Assembly (NCBI GenBank): GCA_029216955.1
Contig: JANAVB010031417.1
Coordinates: 19,066,219-19,130,218 of the forward strand
Direction of reading: 5' to 3'
From: Iris pallida
Lineage: Eukaryota > Streptophyta > Magnoliopsida > Asparagales > Iridaceae
DNA: 64,000 nt
Made by a program: the position numbers and the translations under genes. Position 1 is the first letter of the stretch, and each line of letters opens with the position of its first letter. The notes below the pieces were generated by a model. That model saw nothing but the letters and a program-made list of their open reading frames with translations. It made no database searches and was not told where the DNA came from. Below, in pieces: positions 34,901-47,999 of this stretch.

Positions 34901-37900
34901 AAAGCAAGTACCTTAGGATTATCCGTCGTAGAAATGGATCAGGTAGAACTTGAGCCCATACAAGATCTAGACTATTAGATGTGCACAATATGACCTCCCA
35001 CTCAGATAAGGCAGAGGAGACAATGGTCTCAGCACTACTGTATACTTCCTGAAAGTGTCCATGCAAATATTAGAATGCAAGACCCGCACCAAATAATAGT
35101 AACTTGAAACTTCAAGTCAACTTACACCATCCATATCAGAGGAGAGACCGACAAGTTTGCAAAAGGCTAACAATGGAGCAGTTAGAAAAAATGTAAACTG
35201 GCTTCCATTTAGTGTTAGATCAGAAGCAGATATTGATGACACTCTCCTGGGTGAAAGAAGCAAAGCAGCTGCTTCACCTCTTTCTGCACCATGTAAGACC
35301 TGGCAATTTTACAAACGAACATAAGAGAAACTAATATGATTCATGGAAAACATGAAAATATCACAAGCAATTTGACAGGTGCTATATAAAATCGTGGATC
35401 CACTATAAACAATTTAAAATTTTAAATATACCAAAAGCAAAAGAATACACTACAGAAAGAGTCCAGCAAAAGTTGGAGAGGTTACTTTTTACATCTACAG
35501 TAGCATAGTAAGTAAATATCTCAATTGAAGAACCAAGTGGCATACTAGAAAAACAGAAGGTAAATAAAGTTCTAGAGAATTGAAATAGCAAGCCAACTTA
35601 AGGCGTAATTATCATCTGGTTCAAAAGCATTTTCTTATGAGGTCTTTCAGATTTCAATGCCGCCCTTTCCATTTCCACTCAAGAACTGGGATACTTTACC
35701 GGTAATTTGCCACCATAACTTGATATTTCCCATTTTATGCAATTTCCACAGAAAATGTTCATATATCTAGTTGCATCTTCCTTCAAGAGTAATGGATCTT
35801 TTCAGTTCTTGCAAACAAGCGCACAGATAAGTAAACTAGTTCTTCCGCAACTTTTACAGTTGAAAGCCTGAACCTTGTGAGGATCACTATATCCATGACC
35901 AATGTTCAAGATTGTCATTCTAAAGTAAGTGGACTATCAGTTCAGCAGACTGCTCTTCCACTAGACACTAGAATCTATTATACAGTGCCCTTTGTCAACA
36001 ATTAGCATGTTATATACTTTTATACTGCGTGATACCGACTTTTTAGTTATATACATATGGAATTAGTTCAGCACCAAGCTCAATTTGGTTTTCTATATGG
36101 CAATCATCATTTTTTTTATGCATCTTTGTTTGATTCACCACTCAGGCCGATCTCCATTGCACGCAAATATCCAAAGAAGGCTGTAGGAAGTACTGTACCA
36201 AAAATTAATTCTCATCGAATATGGTCAGTCTGCTAGAGCAGTTTAATTAATACGGTCAGTCATTAAAATTTCTTCGCACCTAAGAGGCAAGGTCATTAAA
36301 GTAGAGAATTATTGTACCCAAGTATGTTTTCCACATACACTCACTAAGTTTTGAAGACAAGTGTACATTGTAATTATGTTCTTTAAGCTATTGAAAAGCA
36401 AGACATAAAAACAAATTCAACTCATTAACCAAAATAAATTGTCTATCAAGTCATAGTAAGTTTTGACGAACCTGCCTTGAATGCATGGCTGTTGTCGCTA
36501 TCAATAACAAGGAAAAGTGGCCTTCGGGTGAAAGGTATTAAATCTTCAGGATAAAGGTTGTTTAAACCTGAAAGCATGAATGGGCTTTAAGTTATCTATC
36601 TGATCTGAGTGATCAGAGAAAGCATATTTACTACCTGACCAAATTATGACTAAGAAGAGAAAATATCCAATAAATATCCAGCCATCATATAAGAGTTGTA
36701 AGGAAAATACCACCACTTCCTCGAGAACCCAAAATTAGATAGCTTCCAGAACTATCACTTGAATCAGACTGATCACTAGCAGGATCTTGATGCAGTGAGC
36801 TATCCCATTTATAACGGTTCCGTGAAGCATAATTTGATTTTGAAGAATTAAATGAAGTTTCAGAAATGTCCTTTTGAAAAGCAGCACTATGATCAGACTT
36901 TCCTGCAACAGAATCATTAATCAAGGCTACTAAACTAAAACAACAGAAAAAATTATGGCAGTAAATAGAGAGAAAAAAGAAACCTGAAGCAGAAATATAA
37001 ATTAGTAAAACACTATCTGGAGAGAGCTCTTCAGTAATTGTTCCAAGTACCTGCAAAACAACATTTAATCTCAGTGAAGTCCCTACAGTCCAGATATGTA
37101 AACGAATCCCTGTGAGAATGCTTACACCCTCCCCCCCCCCCCCCACCCCAACCCCCTTCTTTCAACCACCACCACACAAATCCACCCACCCACCACCACC
37201 ACAGTGATCATTTACATGATATTCCTGTTAAGTTAAATCACCTGACAGTAACAGGATGGAAGTTGGAACCTTATTTTCTCATGGTTATTAGAGGGAAACT
37301 TCTTCATGGTTTCAGCTCTTAATTGGGAAAACAGTGCTATTTATTTGAAAGGTTACTGGCGTCAGTAGTCTTCTAAAATATAAGAACTAAATGTAAAAAG
37401 CTTTTATTAAATTTCTTATATTCACTAAATCAAGTAGTCTGTACTTTGGATGTTCGGTAGTCACATGAACGCCACATAAGGTCTTCTTTTAATGGTTTCA
37501 AGGGAGGAGTAACTGACAGCACCTAAGTGCCAAACAACTAATAGATAGAGGGTTTCCATTAAAAGGTGATACCATAGGAGGATTGCCCGCTAGCTACCTT
37601 TTTTTTCAAATTGACTTACCAGTTTTGAGGCCTATGGATGTCTTGAACCACAAGCAAATGTGTTTCTGCATATAAGCATAATATATATAAGCCTGTACCC
37701 TTAAAAGGACTAGAAAATCCTCATTCGTTTTTTTGGTATGATACCTATACACGAGTCCTTTTTCCGAGAACGATCCCAGTTTAAATCACATTGTAGAGGT
37801 GAAATCCTATTAACTTAAAAAACTTTCAGAATTGGTTCTAATAATCGATGCGATAGATGACTTAAATGTGACACACATTAACGATTTTCGGAGGTGGCTT

Positions 37901-40900
37901 GTAGAGGTACAATATGAGTAAATATTTCCTTCCCAAGTGCAAAAGAAACTAGTTCAAAAGTTGCGACCAACTCCTAAATCAGGACCAAATTAGACCCAGA
38001 CATAATGGGTTGATCACATAGGAACCACATCCTAAATGTTATGCAGGTGTCTAGTTTGGCCTTTCCTGCACGTAAAACCAATAATCCATTTGTACCAAAC
38101 AAAAGAGGGTAATATATGCATAGAATAGTGATTTATTAAGGGAGCATGCTGAGGTGTACAGGTAGGATACACTTGCCCGATAAGGGATTCAATCAGGGTG
38201 TATATCCAGATGAATATAATAATGTAGAATAACTTTCACACCATGACATCCTACTTTGTTGTCTGATAAATTACTTCACTATCCTGATTATGTTCATCAC
38301 CATCCTAAACTTTGTCATAAAGAAATATTCGCATTGTTCACAATACTCATTTTTCTGCTATATTTTCTGTTATGAATATAAATTAAAAAGAACTAACCTT
38401 ATCAGCATGATCCCCTTGGACAATTTCAAAACTGGCATGCAACCCCACCCTAAATTACAATTTAGACTTGTTGTGACGAAGAAATATCATCCAGGACATT
38501 GGCAGGATTCCACTGAATTATACACATGACGATATGAGGTGACTACTTTTTTACCTCATTACCTATTAAAGTATTAATGTTGCCCTGGCAGAAGCCATCC
38601 ACACCTATCCCTCTCTTTAAAAATTAAAGCACAATGCCACACACAGTAACCGAATGACTATTAATCCTATATAGCATAACAGGAAAAATGTCATCATCCA
38701 ATCCTTATCCCATGTAAATAGGCTCAGATATGGAGAAAAAAAAGCTCCACAAAAGAATTGACAGTTTATAACCGGCCACAACCTATGTCAACCATCTGAG
38801 GCAATGCAAATTCCTAGGCATGCTCTCTACGAGCAAGAGAAAAGCTTGCCATAAAACCTAGAAAATCTTGCAGTTTAAGCTCATGCAACCAAGGAGCAGC
38901 CTACAACTACAATTTCCCTAGAATCAAAAAGAGTTCGCATTTGTAGAAATTGACTTTAAATTCCCTCAGAAGGGCCCAAGTTTAGTCTATTCTTCCCTAT
39001 AGTTGAGAGCTGGAAATAAATGACTTACACCGCAACTTTGGTACTCACCGAAATCAAGTGCAGGGCAGATGGATGATAGAGAATAGCCTTGCGAGGATTA
39101 GGAGGAAGAGATGAATCAATCATGTCTGCCGCAAGGTTTATATCAATCAATCCAGAAGTTCCACCACTATGATCACTAATAGCACCATTACCGCTTGGTT
39201 CTGTTTTCGGCATTTCATAGAAGGACCCGCTAGGTTCCCATTCCAAGCATTGGAGCATTCTGTAAGTATCCAAAGTGAGCTCTGTTAACTTCACCTGAAA
39301 GCACAGAAGTACAAAGCTCTTTAAGAAGGATGCACAAACATTACAACGATATTCATAACTTCCGAAAATTTTACACAACGATTACATGTTAATTCATAAT
39401 CCCAACAAGTGTACAGCATAAGGACCACGATGACACGGCGTTTATTTTGAAATAGAAAACACTTAATCTTGATTTTGAAATATGAAAGCACGTAACAGAC
39501 ACAAACCTCGTTACGATGATAGCTGGTTAGCAAGGCGTCGTGCAGATGCAGTTCCCTCCGTGCATGAAACCTTGTAATATACGGAAGGGATACTGGATGG
39601 GAATCAAATAAGATGTTGTATCTCAAAGGCCGGCTATTCGTAAAAGCTGTGTCAGCTTTCAGAAACCTGAGAGTTTCTTGTAGCACTAGCTTCCATTCTT
39701 TAAAATTTGTCCCCTGCAAAGCACAAAGTTCTTTTTTTCATAGGGGAAGATTGGTAATCCTAATAATAACCTGCATATAAGCATTTGCAGGATAGATCAT
39801 ATAGCTGATATGTGGAGTGTAGAATTTAAAGAACAGAAGAGCTGCATTACTAATATTTGAGTTATGTATTACGTAATATGCAGACCTCAATAAAAATAAA
39901 GGCTTTCTTGTTGTTGTATACTGTTTTATAAATTCTGAAAAAAAAAAATTGAGTAATATCTTAGTTAATTAGTTTAGACAAAGAACTAAGAGCTTTGCTA
40001 TGTCTACAACCAAATGCTTACAATCCCCTTACAACCGCCACGTGTCGGGCTTCTATTGGAGGAGGGGGAAGTGGTGGGGTCGGGTGGAGCCCATGTAGCA
40101 GGGGGTGGGAGGGGAGGTAGGACCTGGTGGGACCCATGTGTAAGGGATGGGAGCGAGAGATTGTAAGAAGTTATAAGTATTTGGTTGTAGACTTAGCATT
40201 TCCAAGAAGTAATGGGTATAGGGAATGCATATACACTGTTCAACAACCAGCTATGAAGCACCAGTATGTCGGGACATCGATTTCTAAAAATATAAACTAC
40301 CCTTATGGCTGGGGTATGTTGAGTTAAAAGTTAAAATGGAATATATTTACGACGTATTCCAGGTTAATGTGTTAGAGTTGTGCCAAGCCTTGTGGACCAC
40401 ACTGACATTGTATTTCATGTGTTGGAGCTGTATTGCAAGTGTTAGGACGTAACTGATAGGTACATAGGTGTACTCAAGGCAGGGGCGCGTGGTAGGTACC
40501 ATCAAAACGTTACTTTGCGCCCTTCGTCTGAGTCTGAGCTAGAGCTAGACCCCTTCAGGGCCTAGGCTTGAAGTGAATAAACCACTTATCACTTGTACTA
40601 ACACATCATATGTGTATCATTAAGCAAACGGAAATGCTCTTTTGCCCATGGGGGGTGCCCTCACGGTGGCATATGTCACCCCCCCCCCCCCCACCCACCC
40701 CCACCCCAACCCACCCAACCCCAACACCCCACCCGCACCACTTTGGGCCCACCACCCTCCAATGAAACTGCAGCACGTGGCCCGCAGGCCAGGACTGCGG
40801 TCCAAGCCCGCGGGCAACATAGCACTGCCGTTAAGCAAATGATGAACAAAATATTGACACACGTGGTTTGTCTAAACGGACTGACCCCAGTAAGCACAAT

Positions 40901-41449
40901 CAACCAATTCCAAAGTCAAAAGAAAATCCTAATTTCACCGAGGAAACTCACCGGAAAAGTGACCTTGCAGTCCTCCAGTAGCCTCCTGAACCTCTCCTCC
41001 AAATTCCTCACCACCTCCTTCCGGTTGAGCAGCATCGCGACGACGAGGAACCTCGCGTGGAACCTCAGCTCCTTGCACCTCAGCCCCAGGTCCGCCGGCG
41101 GCCCCTCCCCCTCGGCCTCGAAGTAGCCCCTGCTGAGGATCGCCTCGTAGAAGACGTAGGACTCGACGAGGAACCTCGCCTCGCTGGTGCGCACGTACTG
41201 GGAGTAGTAGAGCTGGCCGATCCTCGACGCGACCTCGCCGATCTCGCGGCGGCGGAGTCCGGCGGCGAGGAGGGAGCGACGGCGGTCGAGCTGGAAGCGC
41301 CAGAGCCTGGTGTAGGCCCCGAAGGCCTTCCGGTAGAGGAGGCTCTGGTGGGGCCCGCGGGAGTGCGGGGGGAGGGACTGGACTTTGCAGAATTTGCGGT
41401 CGGCGGAGTCGACTAGCGACCGGAAGGTCCGGTACTCGTCGTCCGCCAT
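31976..41449 (-). CDS. SCAI: Plant SCAI-family protein, nine exons, 607 aa
   Basis: In animals SCAI is a nuclear cofactor that restrains MRTF/SRF transcription and acts in double-strand-break repair; its plant role is little known. Exons in transcript order: 41449-40952, 39713-39507, 39294-39049, 37050-36984, 36902-36711, 36567-36476, 35299-35126, 35048-34912, 32186-31976, ending in TGA. They sum to 1824 nt with consistent phases, close to the family's usual size of about 600 aa. Landmarks: KAFGAYTRLWRFQ (41-53), IGQLYYSQYVRTSE (77-90), DLIPFTRRPLFLVIDSD (412-428), WAQVLPDPFLRR (523-534). Residues 340-403 are Ser/Asp-rich. The start codon context gccATGgcg is good and lies in a very GC-rich exon 1. 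All introns are GT-AG except intron 6, which appears to be GC-AG. Intron 8 (2.7 kb) and intron 1 hold MITEs. The upstream leader is CT-rich. Confidence 0.93.
33433..33994. mobile_element. MITE in SCAI intron 8, internally duplicated
   Basis: The left end cctcgtttggttcgcggaat is mirrored by attccgcgaaccaaacgagg. A 266-bp unit starting aaggaaatcaattcc is present twice (33461 and 33727), and a relic of the right terminus (ttccgcgaaccaaacg) remains at the junction. No TSD was resolved. Diverged relatives lie in 52440-53200. Confidence 0.75.
33998..34292. mobile_element. Second MITE in SCAI intron 8
   Basis: ctcgtttagttgcttgaaag is mirrored by ctttcaagaaaccaaacaat. It directly abuts the previous MITE. 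The arms are imperfect and there is no coding capacity. Confidence 0.6.
36474..36476 (-). other. Probable GC splice donor of SCAI intron 6
   Basis: The exon ends ttcAAG and the intron begins GCaggttc. Joining here to the acceptor at 35300 keeps phase 0 and gives AFKVLHGAERGE, which fits the conserved plant sequence as I recall it. The nearby GT (36471-36470) keeps frame only if an acceptor 16 nt further downstream is used, and that removes four residues. Confidence 0.7.
39997..40198. mobile_element. MITE in SCAI intron 1
   Basis: tgctatgtctacaaccaaat is mirrored by atttggttgtagacttagca, continuing into cttacaatc/gattgtaag. It is about 200 bp, with a GC-rich centre rich in gggtggg-type purines. 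A sequence with the same tctacaacc and cttacaatc motifs occurs near 51990-52130. Confidence 0.75.
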
Positions 41450-43607
41450 GGCGCGAGAGAGCGAGAGAAAGGGAGAGAGTGGTTTTTTTTCTTTTTTTTT
41501 AGGTGGTTGGGGTTAGGGTGGTGGTTTGGTTTGGTCGAGGAAGGGGGACAGGGATGTTTTGTAGTTAGGTCCTTTGGGTTTCATTTTTTTCAGCTTAATA
41601 CCTTTAAATAGTATCTTTGAAACTCAAAACACTTTGTGAATTCACTAAAAACAAAACAAACAAAACAAACAGTACATGTATATGGATTTGAGAGATTAAT
41701 TTATATTTCATACATCCAAAAAAACACACATACATGTAACTTCAAATAAATGATACTTATCAAAATTATCACGCGGACATAATACTAAGTTGTGTAATTG
41801 TAACATCCATCTAAAATATGAACTAATATTAGAATGTTATTATAAAATTCTAAAGCTTGGTATTTAGATATTATTTCTTTGCCTCGTGTCTCAATAATCT
41901 CAGCCTCATGCCAAAGTTAATTTGTTTTAAAAAAAAAAATCTTAAACCTAAAGGGTTTTATTTATGTTTTACTTTTTTAAATATTATTTTTAAGGATATA
42001 CAACTAACTGTACAACTGAGTAATGAAAAAAGATCACATGGGATCTTTAATTTCGTCAGTTTTTTTTTTTGTTACTTTTGTTGTTTTGCATTCCTTTGTT
42101 TGTAAATTTTTATAAACATTTCGGTTTCCTGTGAACTAGAAATAAGTACTAAGTAAACTATTGGTGACAATTAATGAAAGAATATCATACTACTGTAACT
42201 TGATAATAATTAGATACTTTATGTAGATGCACAAGCATCAATTCCAGTAGATAGAACTGTATTTAACTTTATGCTATACAAAAATGTAAGTATTATGTAT
42301 AATTTATCAATTTATTACATTTGATGTCATATTAATCTATACTAGTATATAATATAAAAAAAATTGAGGCTTCGACGTCTTTTTTTTCTTCACAAAAATA
42401 TCATTATCTATGTTTACTAATTAGGATTGTTCATTTAATTTAACATAATTAGTTACGTAATTATGCTAGAAACAAAATTTAGAGGATTTTTTTCCCAAGT
42501 ACAGTAGCAAAAAAATTCAGTTGGACTACATAAACTCAAATAAGAACTCAAAATAATAACTTACAATATAGATGTGGCACGTGAATTTCACTAATATTAA
42601 AAGTTTACATATCTTACTCTTTAGTTTATAGGGAAAAAAAATCAAACGACCAGGTACATGTAATCCAACGATTATTAATAATTAAAATTTAAAAATTAAG
42701 AACTCATGAGTTTCTTTAGGATTGTTTAAAAAAAATAAGTAGTTTTGTTCTTTTCAAAGTAGTAAAAAAAAAAAAAACTATTGTTTGCTCTTCTTAGTAG
42801 TATAAAATTTGTAGAATAGACGTGTATATACTAGTTGATGATTAATGTCGGGTTAAGAGTTTTTTTTATTAATATCATAGTTGACAAATCTTCTAATCAT
42901 ATCTTATTTTTTTATTTTAACAATATTTTTCTTCTTGGTGATAATATTTTTATTTTCCTAATTTTTTTTTAAAGTTCCAAAGTTGACAAGACACATGTGA
43001 AATTTTGAATAATGTTGACCGACAGCGACACTACTTCTCAGTTCTCACGTCTGCAAAATATTTTTAATTTTGCAATTCCTTTATAGCGCTTTAATTCCTT
43101 GTCGCTTTTGTCCCTCCGCTATCTTTAGCGCTTTAATGAACATCAAAACTTTAAGCCACTCATTATTAGTAGGTGATTAATTAATTAATTAATTAAGGAG
43201 GAGGCCTTTCCAAAAGACTCCTTTTATTAATAAAAATTGTGATTCCCAGTCCCAACTGGATGAAAGCTTTTTTCTGTGACTATTATATGGCTCCCGTCAC
43301 CAGAATTTTGCTAATCGTATCATATCACGACACGTGTACAAGTGATGGTAACTCCGCGTCAGTCTGCGTGATTGAGGAATTTCTTGGAAATTGTAACAGC
43401 TTCTTTAATTGGTCTGTTGTTTTTTTCAGTTTTACTTTACCGGAATAAGATCTATTGCCACTCCCATAAATCTAGAATCCACTCCCGATGGGACCAGTGC
43501 TAACGCATATCAGTACGGGTGGACTATCAAATTAAGGTGTGGCTATATCGAAATGTTGCCATGTTTTCTGTTGAGCTTCATAAAGAAAATTTGTCTTGAA
43601 CTGGTCA
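41450..43607. other. Region upstream of SCAI; no further gene seen
   Basis: The first ~60 bp are CT-rich on the minus strand and suit a leader. Beyond that the sequence is AT-rich with poly-A/T runs. A repeated tagcgctttaat occurs near 43085 and 43125. No open frame has a recognisable domain. Confidence 0.5.
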
Positions 43608-43913
43608 GAGCATCATTAGTAGTTGGGACTCTCCAATACAATTTGGAGCCAAAAATTTCAAAAAAAATGTAAATGTAAAATGGGTTGGATTTGTATGAGA
43701 ATAGTAGGAAATGATAAAGTGAGCTCCGGTCCCAAAAATTGTGTGGTCAAAAATTAATGTAGAAAAAAATAATATAAAGTTTAGAATCTAGAAAGTTGGA
43801 CTCCAAAATGGAACTTACTATTCTACAAAACGAGTTTCTACAATCTAGAATCTAGAAATTGGGAGGCCCAACCCTTAGCACCCATGGATGGGTTGAGACC
43901 GAAATTGTAGAAA

Positions 43914-44450
43914 GAGTTATTTGTATTTACCCCCCCAATTGCTAATCTTATTTCTACTTCCCCCCCAATTTTATTTTAATTAGTGTTACCCCCCATCTTT
44001 GGGTAAAGTACAAATAAACCCTCCTTAGATTTGCATTTTTGCATTTGAAGACCCCTTGTTTAAAAAAAAATTCACATTTTAATTTTTGCTTAGTTTGCAC
44101 CCATGTCATTAACAGGCGTTAAAATACGTCTAAAAATACGATTTTACCCCCCCTACTCTCTCCTCCCTCTCTCTCCGATGGTGGGGACTTGTCAAGCGGG
44201 GCCGACTAGGAGAGAGGGAGGGTGGTCGGCCAGCGGAGGGAGGAGGGGACATGTCGAGCTAGGGTTGAGCATTCGGTTAATTCGGTTCAAAACGAACCAA
44301 AAATTGAATAAGCAAAATCAAAACCGAACCAAATTGGCCCATAACTAAATCAAACCGAACCAAATTAAATTGGTTTGATTTTTGTTTATTCGGTTTATTT
44401 GCACTTTTTTGTTAATATATATAGTACTTAAATATACCTAAATTTATTTA

Positions 44451-44532
<82 letters not shown>

Positions 44533-45240
44533 TCGACCTAAGGGTGAGCATTATTCGGTTTGGACCGAAAATCGAACCGAACAAGAGATTCGGCTCAGTT
44601 TTAAAAAGTTCTTATTCTGTTTCGGTCTTAGGTTTCGGTTTCGGTCCAAACCAAAAACAGAATAAGAAAATTTAGTTACTATATATATATATATATATGT
44701 ATATTTAAGTACTATATATATTAACAAAAAAGTGCAAATAAACCGTAAATCGAACCGATTTAATTCGGTTATGGGCCAATTCGGTTCGGTTTCGGTTTTG
44801 CTTATTCGATTTTCGGTTCAATTCGGTTTCCGGTTCGATTTGAACAGAATTAACCGAATGCTCACCCCTAGCTCGATCGACCCGCCCCCTCCTCGCTCCG
44901 CTGGCCGGCCACCCTCCCCTCTCCTCTGGTCGGCCCCGCTTGACAAACTCCCACCACCAGAGAGAGAGGGGGGGGGGGGGGGGGAGAGTGGGGGGAGGGA
45001 TAAAATCGTATTTTTAGATGTATTTTAACGTCTGTTAATGACTTGGGTGCAAACTGAGCAAAAATAAAAATGTGGGATCTTTTTTTTTTTTAACAAGGGG
45101 TCTTCAAATGCAAAAACGCAAATTTTAGGAGGATTTATTTGCACTTTACCCAAAGATTGGGGGGGTAACACTAATTAAAATAAAATTGGGGGGGAAGTAG
45201 AAATAGGATTAACAATTGAGGGGATAAATACAAATAATTC
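43914..45240. mobile_element. 1.33-kb foldback element with 9-bp TSD (MULE-type)
   Basis: The exact 9-bp TSD ttgtagaaa lies at 43905-43913 and 45241-45249. Termini are gagttatttgtatttaccc and its mirror ggataaatacaaataattc. The inverted arms extend about 530 bp on each side, including gcattaggta-free GC-rich blocks and ccgaatgctca/tgagcattcgg. They close on a loop (about 44441-44699) with a long (TA)n tract and an AACCGAA-rich insert. There is no coding frame. The long arms and 9-bp TSD are Mutator-like features. Confidence 0.85.
44453..44530. repeat. (TA)n microsatellite in the loop of the foldback
   Basis: About 39 TA units between the arms. Confidence 0.95.
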
Positions 45241-45337
45241 TTGTAGAAATTGGGACTAGGGATGAGACTTATTATTCTACAAAATGAGTTCCTACATTCT
45301 AAATCTAGAATGTAGAAAATGGGATGGGCCTTACTAA

Positions 45338-45766
45338 GAGCATCTCCAACCCTATTGTCTTGTTTTGTGTTGTGAATCCTATGTGGCATGAGGGACAAGA
45401 CAATGTCTTGTATATGTGGCAAGGTTATATTCACAAATGACAATGGGTTTAAAAAGTCATCTCCAATGCAAAAGTATTGAGAAGACAATACAAATAATTT
45501 TTTACAACTTCCAAGACAACTTTTACTCTTCTACTTCTTTTTTATAAATATTTTTATTCACAAATGATGATGTGGACATAAAGACATTGTGAAGTGCATT
45601 GTCTAGATCTAGACAACCAACTTCACATTGTCTTTGCCATGTCATTGCCATGTCAACTCCACACTTTATTTCACATTTGCATTGGAGAAGTACTTTTGAA
45701 AAAAATGGTTGTCATTCCTACGTGGCAACCATTTTTTTCAAACTCACAATAGGGTTGGAGATGCTC
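45338..45766. mobile_element. Tourist/PIF-like MITE with TAA TSD
   Basis: The left end gagcatctccaaccctattg is mirrored by caatagggttggagatgctc, flanked by TAA at 45335-45337 and 45767-45769. It is 429 bp, non-coding, with imperfect inner inverted repeats (acaagacaatg-type). A truncated copy of its left end is at 51593-51650. Confidence 0.9.
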
Positions 45767-45777
45767 TAATGATGCTC

Positions 45778-47574
45778 TTATACGTGTTCACACTTGTACA
45801 AATGTAATTAATGTGATGGAAGAGAGTACCCAACTTTTGGGACCAAATTAACATACATGGGACCATCTTGTATTAATGCTTAATATATTGCAATTATTTC
45901 CGTTAAGACGATCTGCGTCAAATTCATGTGTTTGTCATATGCTTCGATGGACTTGGCAACTGCTACAAAATTAGAAAACTCCACGTATTGAATAATTCTC
46001 CAATTTTCTACTATAGCTAGCTATAATCAACAAACTTTGGTAATAATCAACTAATTCAAGGAGGGTTTCTGATAGCTCATGGAGAATTGTGACAAACTCT
46101 TCAAATAGATCCCTATACACAATATTAAAAAAATTAATTAGCAAAAAAAAAATATTACAAAAATTATTGTTAATAAAAATTAGACTAATGACCTCAATAT
46201 GTTAAGCTAACATAATAATCACTACACCAGAACTCTTTTGAGCTAAGATAGTTGCTCATAGTATGTTTTTATTATATTCTAGATAATTTTATGTTGGTGT
46301 TCCTATAATTTTTGGATTCTGTACCAATCGTCCAATCTATCTTGGATCAGAGTTGTACCTGATAAGAAATATCACGACATTTATAGTAATAAACATGGGT
46401 TAAGCAGAATGTTTCAACAACTAATATTTTTTACGTCGGTCTTTGATAAATATAAAAATTAAAAGATGGAAAAAAAAAATTATACATCAAAATAATGCTG
46501 ATTATTCTTCTGTTTCCATACTAAGTCAACTTTAATAGCATATGGCACAATTTTGCAATACGAGATCCCTTGTTACATGTTGGATCGGACTATTTACTAT
46601 ATTTCTCTCACATTCAATTCTATAGAGATATTCCTTATGAGGGTGAGCATATTGCTGTACAAAATTAAAATTTGTTCAAAAACAGATTGAAATAAGCATT
46701 TCGATTCCGCTTTCAATATTAGGTTTATTTTTCTTTACCTTTGGAGAATTGAAAATTCAATCTCTTGATTCGAATTTTTATTTTGGACTTTGAATCGACC
46801 AAACGTAAAATCGATTTAAAATTGCCTATATACCCTCAAAGTCATATGTATAATTTTTTAAAATTTTGACATTATATTGTATAAATATATTTGTAACTAA
46901 TTGTCATTTTAGTAATTGTTATTGTTTGATTAATACAAAAATTAGATTTATAAAATACTTTAGTCCTATTGTGCAATAGGTCCAGCAAAATTGTTCCAAC
47001 CGATTTAACAGAACAATTGAACAAAATTATTTCGGTTCAGTTTAGTTGAGTTTCAGAAAATTTTGGCTTAGCTCGCCGTGCAAATCTAGGTTCGGTTTGA
47101 GAAAATTTAACCGAGCTAAATTTAGGTTCTCTCGTTATAGTATTAAGTATTGGGACAAAAACATGAAATTTTAATCTTTTTTCAATCCTGTTTATCTAGC
47201 ATTTCAAGCATAGTTTTTCAAAAAATTCATACCAGTACTGCATGAATACAACTCTTGTCCAAATTGACATTCAACATGCCACAACGTGTTAGAAAATATA
47301 AATACATCTTTAATGAATATAAATGTAATATAAATATATGGAATTATCAGTGAATCTAACCTAATTCTTCTGTATGCAAGGTAATAAAACAGTTATAATG
47401 GCAATTACTACCACTTGCAGCAAAGAGCGAATTAGAAGTTTTAATTAGAGTAAGTTCATCTCAATATGACAATGAAAAAATAATAAGGATGTAATTTAGA
47501 TAATAGAAAAGTATTCCGGTAGAGAGTTCGCTTTTACGTAATATATACATGGTGCAAATATGAAAAAAAAAAAT
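45778..47574. other. AT-rich stretch without a recognised gene
   Basis: No coding frame is supported. A tRNA-like minus-strand box A (gtgtagtgatta) occurs near 46240, and agggtgagca near 46640 resembles hAT-MITE ends seen at 44.3 and 50.8 kb. No paired terminus was established. Confidence 0.5.
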
Positions 47575-47926
47575 GAGGCCTAGCCCTGAGCAAGTGCTCC
47601 GAGTGCACCCGTTCCAAACCCATATTTTCAGGTGTCCCAAAATTAAGATGTAAGTTGTTAGTTATATAAAAAAGTATATAATAGTTGACATAAATTAATT
47701 GTGGTGTAGTGCTTAATATATTAGTCTTGCATTGAAGAGATCTTTGATTCAAATCTTGGTGGTAAGTACCATTATAATTTTTTAATTATTTTTTCTACTT
47801 TGTGGTATGTACAATTTTAATTTTTTAATTTTTTATTTTTTTTATATTTTTTATATTTTTTATATTATATATGAGAGCCCATTTTTTAAGTTTGTCTTCG
47901 GCCCTATGCGCTGAGGGTTGGCCCCG
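47575..47926. mobile_element. hAT-like MITE with an internal tRNA-like module
   Basis: gaggcctagccctgagca is mirrored imperfectly by gctgagggttggccccg. Between them, at about 47697-47762, a plus-strand ggtgtagtgctta and gattcaaatct have the spacing of polymerase III boxes A and B. It resembles the better-preserved 50092-50401. Confidence 0.55.
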
Positions 47927-47999
47927 AAAAAAAATGTTTTAGTAAACAACTAGTCACATTGTTTATTATAGGTGTAAAAATAAAAAGGGCTATATTTGA

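Larger units (their letters stand above)
43608..45777. mobile_element. Outermost nested MITE with gagcatcattagta termini
   Basis: gagcatcattagtagttggg (left) is mirrored by sequence ending ctaatgatgctc (right) once the Tourist-like insertion at 45338-45766 is removed. The flanks tca and tta fit a diverged 3-bp TNA target, as in PIF/Harbinger elements. It hosts the foldback element 43914-45240. Confidence 0.65.

Noticed and set aside
40620..40903. Small minus-strand frames near 40.7 kb as an extra SCAI exon
   Set aside because: They are translations of a C/G-rich low-complexity run in intron 1. Exons 1 and 2 join in phase without them.
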